A stretch of DNA of 64,000 nucleotides from Nitrosomonas ureae (GTDB lineage Bacteria > Pseudomonadota > Gammaproteobacteria > Burkholderiales > Nitrosomonadaceae): the NCBI RefSeq assembly GCF_900206265.1, contig NZ_LT907782.1:2356001-2420000 (forward strand), written 5' to 3'. The position numbers and the translations under genes are program-made. The notes below the pieces were generated by a model. That model was not told the origin of the DNA and did no database searches. It saw only the letters and a program-made list of their open reading frames with translations. The stretch's first letter is position 1. The number at the start of each line of letters is the position of its first letter. Positions 30,666-38,464 of the stretch are shown here, in pieces.

Positions 30666-32337
30666 GATTAGCCTCCTCCAAACTGGTTAATCCCTGCTTG
30701 ACCATATCCAATGCCGCTTCGCGCAAGAAGCGGGTGCCATTGTCCCGGGCAGCTTCCTTAATACGCCGGATCGGCTCGTGAGCGACAATCAATTCACGGA
30801 TTTCATCATTCAGCAACAAAATTTCAGCAATGGCATTTCTACCGCGGAAACCGCTGCCACGGCATTGCCCGCAGCCTTTACCATTGCGGAATGTGTAATG
30901 GCTTGCCTGATCCTGCGGAATGCCGGATTCCTTAATTATACTGTCTTCGGGGCGTTCATCCACGGCGCAATGCGTACATAGCAAGCGCACCAATCTTTGC
31001 GCGACAATTCCGTTCAAGGCGGATACAAAACTATAGGGATCCACACCCATATGTGAAAACCGGCCAATAACATCAAATACATTGTTCGCATGCACCGTGG
31101 TAAATACCAGATGACCGGTCAGTGCGGCCTGTATGGCAATTTGCGCAGTTTCGGCATCGCGGATCTCGCCCACCATAATTTTGTCGGGATCATGCCGCAA
31201 AATTGAACGCAAACCACGCGCGAATGTGAGTCCTTTTTTCTCATTAACCGGTATCTGCAAAACCCCTGAAAGCTGATATTCAATCGGATCTTCGATCGTG
31301 ATGATTTTGTCATGACCTTTGTTTACTTCCGATATCGCAGCATATAAAGACGTCGTCTTACCGCTGCCGGTCGGGCCGGTAACCAGCAGCATGCCATAAG
31401 GTTCGGAGCTTAGGCGGCGGATACTCGCGATCGCTGCCTGATTAAAACCCAGCTGATTTAGGGTTAGGCCTTCAAGTTGATCGGATAACGCCTGACGATC
31501 AAGGATACGCAGCACCGCATCTTCGCCGAAAATGCTCGGCATGATGGAAACCCGGAAATCTATTTCCCGCCCTTGAATAGCAATTTTAAACCGGCCGTCT
31601 TGCGGCACCCTGCGCTCGGCAATATCCAGCTCGGACATCACTTTGATGCGGGAAATGACTTGTTCAGCCAGATCGGCACCTTGTATGGTGCCAATAGCCG
31701 TCAATACGCCGTCAATGCGGTATTTAATCGATAGCATACCCGGGGCCATTTCCAAGTGTATATCACTGGCTTGCGATTTATGCGCATCATACAAGGTGGA
31801 ATGCACAAGACGTACTACTTTGCTGGTACCCTCGTTAATGCTTTTCAACGATAAGTCTTCAATACCGCTTTGTATTTTGTCCAACTCCGCCGAAGACAGT
31901 ACTTGATCCATAGCACGCATGGTTTTTTCTTGCTGGGTGAAGAAAGCACTCAAATCGGCCGGGTGTACCAAATACCATTCAACCGCCCGATCAAATCGCT
32001 CTTCCGCCCATGCACGCAATTTCCCGGAGAAAGGATTGCTGATCGCGAATAAATAGCTTTGGCCGTTGTGGAATAATACACATTCATGCCGCATCGCTTC
32101 ACTGAATGGCAAAATATCAAAAGCGGGTTGTAATGTATGAATCTCCTTCATTTCCAGAACCGGCATGCGCATCAATTGCCCTAGCTGCTGCATTAGTTCA
32201 TCGGGCGTGTAAGCGCTATCTTCTTCCAGGATCTGGATGACAGAAACACCTTGAGCTGCGGCTTTGCGACGAATTTCAGCCAATTGATTGAGATCAATGG
32301 GCTGTTTGCTCGCGATTTGCACGGACCCTTCCATCAA
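30646..32337 (-). CDS. gspE: Type II secretion assembly ATPase GspE
   Basis: Hexameric ATPase that drives pseudopilus assembly. The 563-residue protein has an N-terminal MshEN/N1E-like domain (residues 1-130), the ATPase core with Walker A GPTGSGKTTSLYA near residue 320, Asp box IEDPIEYQL, Walker B PDKIMVGEIRD and His box GHLVFTTVHA, and the zinc-binding CTHC ... CGQC motif near 450-490. The start overlaps the end of gspF by four bases; the end overlaps the PilM-like gene by 20 bp. Confidence 0.94.
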   Translation of the reverse strand: MMEGSVQIASKQPIDLNQLAEIRRKAAAQGVSVIQILEEDSAYTPDELMQQLGQLMRMPVLEMKEIHTLQPAFDILPFSEAMRHECVLFHNGQSYLFAISNPFSGKLRAWAEERFDRAVEWYLVHPADLSAFFTQQEKTMRAMDQVLSSAELDKIQSGIEDLSLKSINEGTSKVVRLVHSTLYDAHKSQASDIHLEMAPGMLSIKYRIDGVLTAIGTIQGADLAEQVISRIKVMSELDIAERRVPQDGRFKIAIQGREIDFRVSIMPSIFGEDAVLRILDRQALSDQLEGLTLNQLGFNQAAIASIRRLSSEPYGMLLVTGPTGSGKTTSLYAAISEVNKGHDKIITIEDPIEYQLSGVLQIPVNEKKGLTFARGLRSILRHDPDKIMVGEIRDAETAQIAIQAALTGHLVFTTVHANNVFDVIGRFSHMGVDPYSFVSALNGIVAQRLVRLLCTHCAVDERPEDSIIKESGIPQDQASHYTFRNGKGCGQCRGSGFRGRNAIAEILLLNDEIRELIVAHEPIRRIKEAARDNGTRFLREAALDMVKQGLTSLEEANRVTIVA

Positions 32338-33518
32338 TTGATGCTTCCTGCCAATTCAAAAATAGGCATATACATGAGAATAATAATGCCACCGATTACA
32401 ATGCCAATAAATGCCATCAGCAGCGGCTCAATCAGCTTGGTTGTCCACTCCACCCAACGGGCAATTTCCTCATCATGAAAATTGCCGATTCGTTCCATCA
32501 TATCTCCCATCAATCCAGTTCTTTCACCGACACGGAGCATACGATTACCCACTGCGGTTGTAAGACCTTCTTGTTCCATTGCGCTGGAGATTGTTTTGCC
32601 TTCACGGATATGTTTGGCAGCAGCAGCCACTTTGGGTCGAAAATGAGGTTGCAGCAATCCGCTGACCATCTCTAACGCTTGCGTAATAGGAATTCCGCCA
32701 CGAAGTAACATACCGAGTGTTTTATAGAAGCGGGCTAATTGATAAACACGCATGTGTTCGCCAATCGCGGGAATACGCCACAAAAACTGCATGACATTCG
32801 CCCAGAACGTTGGCCGGCTGACGCTATACCCTATTACCGCTATCAGTGCCATTGCTGCAATGGCCAATTCCCAACCACGCTCATGAACAAATTGTCCCCA
32901 CTTGATCAGCAATAACGACAACCAAGGCAAATCGCTGCCCATATCGTCGTAAATGGCACTAAATTTGGGAACTACGAATACCATTAGGAAAATCGAGACA
33001 AGCAGACCAACTGCCAATAACAATACCGGATAAATGGATGCACCCACCAGTTTTTTGCGGACAAAATCCATTTGTGTCTGATAAGTAATGAATCTTGTTA
33101 AAGCCTCAGCAAGATCGCCAGTGCGTTCACTGGCGCGAACAGTTGCAATGTATAGCGGCGGAAACGCCTGCGGATAATCTTCCAATGCTTGTGAGAAGGT
33201 TATGCCTTCATACAGCCGATCCAGAATATTCTGGATAATTTTGCGATTACTGGCATCCTGTTCTTTTTCCAGCAAAGTTTCAATACTCTCTACAAGGCTC
33301 AGTCCTGCAGTTTGTAGCGAAAGTAACTCCTGGCTAAAATGTACTAATGGAAAATGAGTGCGCGATTTAAACGTAAAGCCGGAAAATCTGCGGCGTACGC
33401 TCAGCACCATGCCGCCTTGTTCCATCACTTGCCGGCGTACTTCCGCTTCACTGTTGGCTTCCAGTTCTAAATGTACGGTTCCTTGTCCGGAAATAACCGC
33501 TTTCACTTCAAAACGCAT
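32334..33518 (-). CDS. gspF: Type II secretion inner-membrane platform protein GspF
   Basis: 394 residues with two repeated GspF domains (around 70-190 and 270-390), each ending in membrane helices (LVGASIYPVLLLAVGLLVSIFLMVFVV split at residues 160-185, and LIEPLLMAFIGIVIGGIIILMYMPIF split at 360-385). The PVLL and GERTG/PLLMA motifs are typical. It anchors the ATPase and the pseudopilus base. It lies eight bases after gspG. Confidence 0.93.
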   Translation of the reverse strand: MRFEVKAVISGQGTVHLELEANSEAEVRRQVMEQGGMVLSVRRRFSGFTFKSRTHFPLVHFSQELLSLQTAGLSLVESIETLLEKEQDASNRKIIQNILDRLYEGITFSQALEDYPQAFPPLYIATVRASERTGDLAEALTRFITYQTQMDFVRKKLVGASIYPVLLLAVGLLVSIFLMVFVVPKFSAIYDDMGSDLPWLSLLLIKWGQFVHERGWELAIAAMALIAVIGYSVSRPTFWANVMQFLWRIPAIGEHMRVYQLARFYKTLGMLLRGGIPITQALEMVSGLLQPHFRPKVAAAAKHIREGKTISSAMEQEGLTTAVGNRMLRVGERTGLMGDMMERIGNFHDEEIARWVEWTTKLIEPLLMAFIGIVIGGIIILMYMPIFELAGSIN

Positions 33519-33526
33519 AAGGTTAA

Positions 33527-33961
33527 TTACCAGTTGGTGATATCGGCCGCCTCGCCATCGCCACCCGGTTGCCCGTCTCTGCCATAGGAAAGCAAATCAA
33601 ACTCGGCACGTTCGCCAGGATACTTGTAGACGTATGGACGTCCCCAAGGGTCGGCTGGCGGTAATTTGGAGAGATAAGGGCCTTGCCATCTGGGTTCATT
33701 GCTTGGACGATTTACCAAGGATGCCAAACCCAACTCAGTCGCCGGATAGCTGCCTACATCCAGGCGATACTGGTGCAATGCTTTTTCTAATGCATCGATC
33801 TGGGCTTGCGCCATTTTGATTTCTGATTTACCGACTTGCGAAAAGTACTTCGGTCCAACATAAGCAGCCAACAAGCCAATAATAACCATTACAACAAGTA
33901 ACTCGAGTAGCGTAAATCCACGCATATTGTTTGCTTTTTGCCGCTTAACCGAATACATCAT
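33527..33961 (-). CDS. gspG: Major pseudopilin GspG
   Basis: 144 residues; prepilin signal RG-FTLLELLVVMVIIGLLAAYVGP after a 14-residue basic leader. The body carries GspG hallmarks: ALHQYRLDVGSYPATELGLASLV, GPYLSKLPPADPWGRPYVYKYPG (read from about residue 85) and the Ca-binding loop near SYGRDGQPGGDGEAADI. It is the first gene of the 10-kb secretion operon, which then runs without gaps over about 8 bp (apart from 36 bp before the last gene). Confidence 0.95.
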   Translation of the reverse strand: MMYSVKRQKANNMRGFTLLELLVVMVIIGLLAAYVGPKYFSQVGKSEIKMAQAQIDALEKALHQYRLDVGSYPATELGLASLVNRPSNEPRWQGPYLSKLPPADPWGRPYVYKYPGERAEFDLLSYGRDGQPGGDGEAADITNW

Positions 33962-34100
33962 GTTTATCCTTTATCTACTTTATGAACTAATAAGATTTTT
34001 AACATTAAACTTTTGCATATTATGTTGCTTATATGACAGGGTCAAGACGGGATTCGGCATTTCAATGGTGCAATGTCAGAAATCCTAATATCAATCAGTA

Positions 34101-34784
34101 CTAGCGCCGTAAAATGGCCCACCATCGTCCGATATTGAGTAGTGTCATTAACGAAGCCGAAACATATGTCCAGGCTGCTGCACGTAGAATCCTGCGTGCA
34201 TGGGGCTCGTCCCCTTGTATCAAATACTTGCCTTGTTCCAACATTGGCATTGCCCGCGCGAAGCTGGCATGCAGTTCCATTGGAAGTGTTACCAAGTGTA
34301 TAACCGTGGCCGTTCCTAGTGTTAGCAAGCCACCTGCAAAAAACAGTGCGCCTGTAACCGGCGCCCGTGTAATTACCGTGATGAAGGGCGCAATCATCAG
34401 AATGGCCGCACCTAATTTTTCAACCGGAGCCGCAATCTGAACCAGTCGTGTACGTAATTTTAATGGCAAATAGCCATCCCGGTCCTGTATCGCATGTCCA
34501 ACTTCATGTGCTGCCACAGTAATTGCTGTCAACGACTTACCGTTGAATTTCTCAGGGGTTAGGCGAACTGTTTTTTCAACCGGATCATAATGATCGCCTT
34601 GCTCAGTCATTTCAACTTTGACCGTTTGCAAGTTTGCCCAATCCAGCAATATGCGCGCCAACTCAGCACCAGTTCCAGGGTAACGGTCTTCGGGGTAACT
34701 ATACTTCGTCAGCGTGTGCTTAACCCAGTAGGAAGGACCCCAAATGAGTATGACAATGGCAATAATGAATACTAAATAAAGCAT
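34101..34784 (-). CDS. Membrane zinc metallopeptidase, YugP family
   Basis: 227 residues with the zincin motif HEVGHAIQDRDGY (His-Glu-x-x-His) preceded by a membrane helix at the N-terminus (YLVFIIAIVILIWGPSYWV) and followed by two helices (about 120-165). This is the neutral zinc metallopeptidase family represented by YugP. The start at 34784 (MLYLVF) is preferred because the longer frame from 34859 adds 25 residues unlike the family. Substrate unknown. Confidence 0.88.
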   Translation of the reverse strand: MLYLVFIIAIVILIWGPSYWVKHTLTKYSYPEDRYPGTGAELARILLDWANLQTVKVEMTEQGDHYDPVEKTVRLTPEKFNGKSLTAITVAAHEVGHAIQDRDGYLPLKLRTRLVQIAAPVEKLGAAILMIAPFITVITRAPVTGALFFAGGLLTLGTATVIHLVTLPMELHASFARAMPMLEQGKYLIQGDEPHARRILRAAAWTYVSASLMTLLNIGRWWAILRR

Positions 34785-35019
34785 AAAGCTCAGATATTCG
34801 CATGAAAGATTGGTTCCGCTTGTAAAAGCGCATGGCATCAAAGCCACAAGATTACACACACTTCATAAATCCAAATAATGGATCAGACCAATCAAAAGGC
34901 ACTATTTATTCAAATCCCATTCATTTTTCTGTTGGATTTGTATAAAACTGAAGAAGGCATTATACAAATAGACGGAGGGCGTAGTTGTGCGATATTTGTC
35001 TAGAAATGCGCTGCATCTG
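34785..35019. other. Intergenic stretch upstream of the Zn peptidase
   Basis: Part of a 690-bp gene-free region that continues past an IS5-type relic (35020-35131) to 35471. AT-rich, presumably with the peptidase promoter. No gene supported. Between 35132 and 35471 there is only an imperfect inverted repeat (AGCCCTGGAGA near 35384 and TCTCCAAGGGCT near 35411) of uncertain meaning. Confidence 0.5.
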
Positions 35020-35131
35020 ATTTGCGCGACGACCAAGCAAATGAGTCTCAAGCAGCTCCTCTACTTCATCTGATATGTCATACCAATGATGTATGTGCCA
35101 TATGAGATCTTTTTTCCTTTATAAAAATCTC
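35020..35131 (-). mobile_element. IS5-type relic, copy 1 (left end and transposase 5' part)
   Basis: On the minus strand this starts GAGATTTTTATAAA (35131 downward) and continues with TCATATGGCACATACATC, ATGACATATCAGATGAAGTA and GAGACTCATTTGCTTGGTCG. It aligns along its length with the left end and first 90 bp of the transposase gene at 36517-36640. The frame is broken and the remainder of the element is absent. Confidence 0.75.
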
Positions 35132-35471
35132 AAATTTTTCGTTTTGCGATGGCACTATTTAGCCCATCTATTTGGAAATATACTGGTAGCATAATCGCTA
35201 TTTTAATCGCTTCAGGGTTTAGCTTTCTCGTCGATTGCGGTGTGGTGCTTCTTTACATGGATCTGCGTTTTTTTGTATTTATTGGTGCTTTGTGCCTATC
35301 ATAATTTTGACGCTGAGGCGCGTGTTACATTAATGAAATTTAATAATACCCTGTGAGGGATATGACGGTGAAATAGCCCTGGAGATACCGGCATAGGGAT
35401 AAAAGCACTCTCCAAGGGCTTGATTTTGGCTATCCAAATTTGCAGACTAGTAATAATTTAGCTTTGGATTT

Positions 35472-35864
35472 TTATTTTGAGCGACAAGCTCTGGTAGCTT
35501 GGGCTACTGTAAATCCTTGCTCATTAATAAGTTGTCCAGTCACTTGTCCCTGAATAAAATTGCGGCCAATTCGGGTAGCTCCAGCCGCAACATTTCCCGG
35601 ATCACTGTCAAAATCAAATTCTACTTCATCTCCTACAGTGTGCTTAGGGGTAGATTTTTTTGTGTGACTACCTGATATGATTTTAGCAATATAATTTCCT
35701 GGAACTAGATTGCTGCCATCTACAGAAACTTTGGATCGGTTAGCTTTTGTTTCGCAAGTTACGCGAATGTCAGCTGCATTTGCATCTACAACAGGTAGAG
35801 AGATTACAAATACTGCTAATAAAGTAGCTAAAGTTGTTGATATTTTTCTCATAGATAATTTCAT
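35472..35864 (-). CDS. Small exported protein of unknown family
   Basis: I do not recognise it. 130 residues with a clear signal peptide (TTLATLLAVFVISLPVVDANA, cleavage before ADIRVTCE). The mature part of about 100 residues has two cysteines (in RVTCE and ATRACRSK), which could form a disulphide linking both ends, and looks all-beta (SKVSVDGSNLVPGNYIAKI, VEFDFDSDPGNVAAGATRIG). ATG 35864 has AGGAGA eight bases upstream, so the longer frame from 35915 is not used. It stands alone among IS relics with a striking palindromic region upstream. Confidence 0.8.
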   Translation of the reverse strand: MKLSMRKISTTLATLLAVFVISLPVVDANAADIRVTCETKANRSKVSVDGSNLVPGNYIAKIISGSHTKKSTPKHTVGDEVEFDFDSDPGNVAAGATRIGRNFIQGQVTGQLINEQGFTVAQATRACRSK

Positions 35865-35933
35865 GGTTATTCTCCTAATAATAAGATGTTGTAAATTAAT
35901 TGCTTGCTTCTTCATGTATTACACCACAAAATT

Positions 35934-35986
35934 CGTGTAAAAATTTCACACGAACAAATTAATTGTACGTGTGAAATTTTTACACG
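35934..35986 (-). promoter_or_regulatory. Pair of 19-bp operator-like palindromes upstream of the exported protein gene
   Basis: CGTGTAAAAATTTCACACG (35934-35952) and CGTGTGAAATTTTTACACG (35968-35986) are exact reverse complements. Each is also a near-palindrome in itself (CGTGTNAAANTTTNACACG). They are 34 bp apart start to start, about three helical turns, and lie 70-122 bp before the start codon at 35864. The outer flanks of the gene-proximal copy extend the dyad to TTCGTGT...ACACGAA. This is the typical look of two dimer sites for one regulator. No regulator gene is adjacent. Confidence 0.7.
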
Positions 35987-36059
35987 TCAATAGATTTGTA
36001 AGAATTTTTTTATCATATGTAAGATTTTTCCTATAAAAGAACAGTCATGAGATAAGAGG

Positions 36060-36340
36060 ATGATCTTCTTATGAGGATGAAAGGATCGCTATGAAACATG
36101 CATGCCGTAGAATATGACATATCAGATAAAGTATGAGTACTGTTTGATTGACAATCTGAATTACGGTTATGGTCGTCGCCAGCCATTTCAAGGTTCATGC
36201 TATATGCTGCTCGGTACAGAAGATGGGAATTAAGATATGAGTCGTGCAAGAGTGTGGACCCAATACCAAGATACATCTGGTCATGGATACGTTGTTTACT
36301 GGCAAATTGCGGCGTATCCTCGGAAATGCCTTCGCCCACT
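36060..36340 (+). mobile_element. IS5-type relic, copy 2 (internally deleted)
   Basis: 36091-36130 (ATGAAACATGCATGCCG...ATGACATATCAGATAAAGTATG) matches the transposase start of copy 3, and 36227-36290 (GGGAATTAAGATATGAGTCG... ACCAAGATACATCTGG) matches its middle at 36886-36950; the roughly 250 bp between are mostly lost. Downstream, TTACTGGCAAATTGCGG matches the later LLADRG region. No frame survives. Confidence 0.7.
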
Positions 36341-36516
36341 TCAAGAGATGACATAGCCTCATCAAAAGATAGGCTAAGAATACTGCTTCTTTTCTCACCG
36401 TCATGCAAATCAGGTAAATTGTTCTCTGCACAAATATCTTGTGATTACACAGCCTAAAATAAACTGCCAAATGTTGCTGTAAACTTTAGATAATGTAGTC
36501 ACGAGATTAGAACTAT

Positions 36517-37080
36517 GAGATTCTTGTAAAAACACAGGGATTTCATATGACATATTCACACCGCAGACATGACATATCAGAGGAAGTATGGTCGCAGCTA
36601 GAGACACATCTGCCTGGACGCCAAGGCGTTTGGTGAGGGCTGGCCAGAGATAACCGGCAATTCATCAATGCTGTTTTCTGGATTATGCGCACGGGTGCGC
36701 CATGGCGGGATTTACCGCCGGATTATGGCGATTGGAGCAATACGCACCGTCGCTTTATTCGCTGGCGCGACAAGGGCATCTGGGAAAAATTACTGGAAGC
36801 ACTGATTGACGACCCGGATTACGAATGGCTGATGATTGATGCCAGTCATTGTAAGGTACATCCTCATGCTGCCGGAGCCAGAGGGGGGAATCAAGACATG
36901 AGCCGCACAAAAGGGGGCTCAATACCATGATACATCTGACCGTGGATGCGCATGGTATGCCGGTCAGAGTTTTTATTACACAAGGTACCACAGCGGATTG
37001 CACGCAGGCTGGCCGCCTGATCGAAGGGCTTGATGCAGATTATTTACTGGCGGATCGCGGTTATGACAGCAATTCGCTTA
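36517..37080 (+). mobile_element. IS5-family relic, copy 3 (3'-truncated)
   Basis: The left end GAGATTCTTGTAAA (36517-36530) is shared with copy 1. It is followed 17 bp later by a transposase gene. The element breaks off near 37075-37080 inside the gene, where the DUF3482 GTPase coding sequence (opposite strand) begins, so the right end is lost. Confidence 0.82.
36547..37080 (+). pseudogene. IS5-family transposase, broken by TGA, frameshift and 3' truncation
   Basis: ATG 36547 starts a DDE transposase read as MTYSHRRHDISEEVWSQL. An in-frame TGA occurs at codon 30 (36634-36636). The frame then continues through NAVFWIMRTGAPWRDLPPDY and WLMIDASHCKVHPHAAGARG to a G-run at 36913-36917, where one base appears lost (five G instead of six). 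The product resumes in the next frame as IHLTVDAHGMPVRVFITQG and LLADRGYDSNSL before truncation. The G-run might be a programmed frameshift in the parent, but the TGA and lost 3' part make this copy inactive. Confidence 0.88.
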
Positions 37081-38461
37081 CCAGTTTGGTTTCTATCTGT
37101 TTATATTGTGGATTGCCGTTACGTGTGGCGGAATGTTCTTGCCAGCTTGGGTTTTGACGTAAGGTGCTGATCAGTTTGTTCCAATCGTTAGGTAGTTTTT
37201 CGTCATCGGCTTTATCCACCTGTAAGGTATCCTGTGCTGCATGACCACGATACATGAGCTTTTTCAATAAGTGTTTCTGACGTAAATATAATACTTGTAA
37301 GGTGGTTTCGTCAGCGCACTGCCATTTGGTGCCTTTGACAGTCGCTTTGATTTCATCACCATAACGCTTGAAAGTCGACCAACCGGCACCAGCAATGGCG
37401 CCCAAAGCGCTCGCTGCTCCCAGGCTCATGCCCCCAACCATCAGATCAATTCCGACACCTGCCGCAGCACCCTTAGCTGCGGCACTTCCAACATCCAATC
37501 CATATGCTTTAAGTATACCGGGTGCAAAGATATCCAGTTGCCATTGCCCATTGCTGACGGGAATATTCTGAATTTCAACATCCTTTTCCGAGAAATTGAA
37601 AATGGCCAATAAATCATGCAAACAATGTTGTTCAGCTTTGCGGACAAAATCGTGCAAACGGTTTTCAATCAATGAATCTGCAATTAAATTGTTTTTAGTC
37701 GTCTTGCTTTCGCGATAGCAGGCGACATTTGCAATCAACTCAGCAATTCGTTTGGCGCCCGACAAACAAAGCTGATTCCATAATGTGGCGCGATAATCAA
37801 TCAGCTTCTGCAATCGATCATAGTGAGATTCCAGCAAGGTCTGCATTTTCTGATACAAACGTTTCTCAGCGTCAAAGGTAAATGCAACCGTATCGAATTC
37901 AAGCGTTGCATGCATATGAAAAGCAGTCAAATGTTGGCGCCATTTCGTTAGTTCCTGATCATGCCCGGCAATAAAGTTAAACACTGGAATAATCGGTTTA
38001 CCCGATTGCGTGAGGATTTCCAGCTCCAAGCGGTATTTCTCCAGAAAAGGTTCGCGTACGTCAATGATGTATAAAAGAATATCGCTGCGTAGCACTTGGC
38101 GGATAACCTTCGCTTCTTGTTCCAGGGGATCACTGACAGAAATATCAGCCACAAACTGCTCCAATACTTGTAGCGGTGACGATAATTTTGATCGGGTCTG
38201 TAGCTTTTTGATCTGCGCAAACAAAGCCCTGGAATCTTCCAGACCGGGCGTATCATACAAATTAAGAATTGGTTCGTTGTTAGCGCTAATTGTCGCTTGC
38301 TCAACATGTCGCGTGGTGCCTGCGGCATCTTCAATAATGCCGAACTCCGTGCTGCGCAGCATGGTGCGGATCAGTGAAGTTTTACCGGTATTGGTATGCC
38401 CTACAACAGCAATATTCAGCAATAACGAGGTATTCAGGCTATTGGGTTTCTTGACCATCAT
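37061..38461 (-). CDS. GTPase with DUF3482 domain
   Basis: 466 residues. The N-terminal GTPase domain has G1 GHTNTGKTSLI (near residue 21), G3 DTPGLED and a long helical DUF3482 region (about 250-460) with a Gly/Ala-rich stretch KAYGLDVGSAAAKGAAAGVG suggesting a membrane-active hairpin. It follows the DUF2868 membrane-protein gene by three bases; the two families normally occur together. The stop (37061-37063) and the last five to seven codons lie in IS5-type sequence, so the native C-terminus has been replaced. Confidence 0.88.
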   Translation of the reverse strand: MMVKKPNSLNTSLLLNIAVVGHTNTGKTSLIRTMLRSTEFGIIEDAAGTTRHVEQATISANNEPILNLYDTPGLEDSRALFAQIKKLQTRSKLSSPLQVLEQFVADISVSDPLEQEAKVIRQVLRSDILLYIIDVREPFLEKYRLELEILTQSGKPIIPVFNFIAGHDQELTKWRQHLTAFHMHATLEFDTVAFTFDAEKRLYQKMQTLLESHYDRLQKLIDYRATLWNQLCLSGAKRIAELIANVACYRESKTTKNNLIADSLIENRLHDFVRKAEQHCLHDLLAIFNFSEKDVEIQNIPVSNGQWQLDIFAPGILKAYGLDVGSAAAKGAAAGVGIDLMVGGMSLGAASALGAIAGAGWSTFKRYGDEIKATVKGTKWQCADETTLQVLYLRQKHLLKKLMYRGHAAQDTLQVDKADDEKLPNDWNKLISTLRQNPSWQEHSATRNGNPQYKQIETKLVSELLS

Positions 38462-38464
38462 GAT

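Noticed and set aside
36031..36408. Minus-strand open frame of 125 codons near the IS5 relics
   Set aside because: It covers IS5 copy 2 in antisense and reads through degraded transposase sequence; no coding signature.
36913..36930. Programmed frameshift in the IS5 transposase of copy 3
   Set aside because: Possible in the parent element, but the upstream TGA and missing 3' end show this copy is dead, so it cannot be argued from here.
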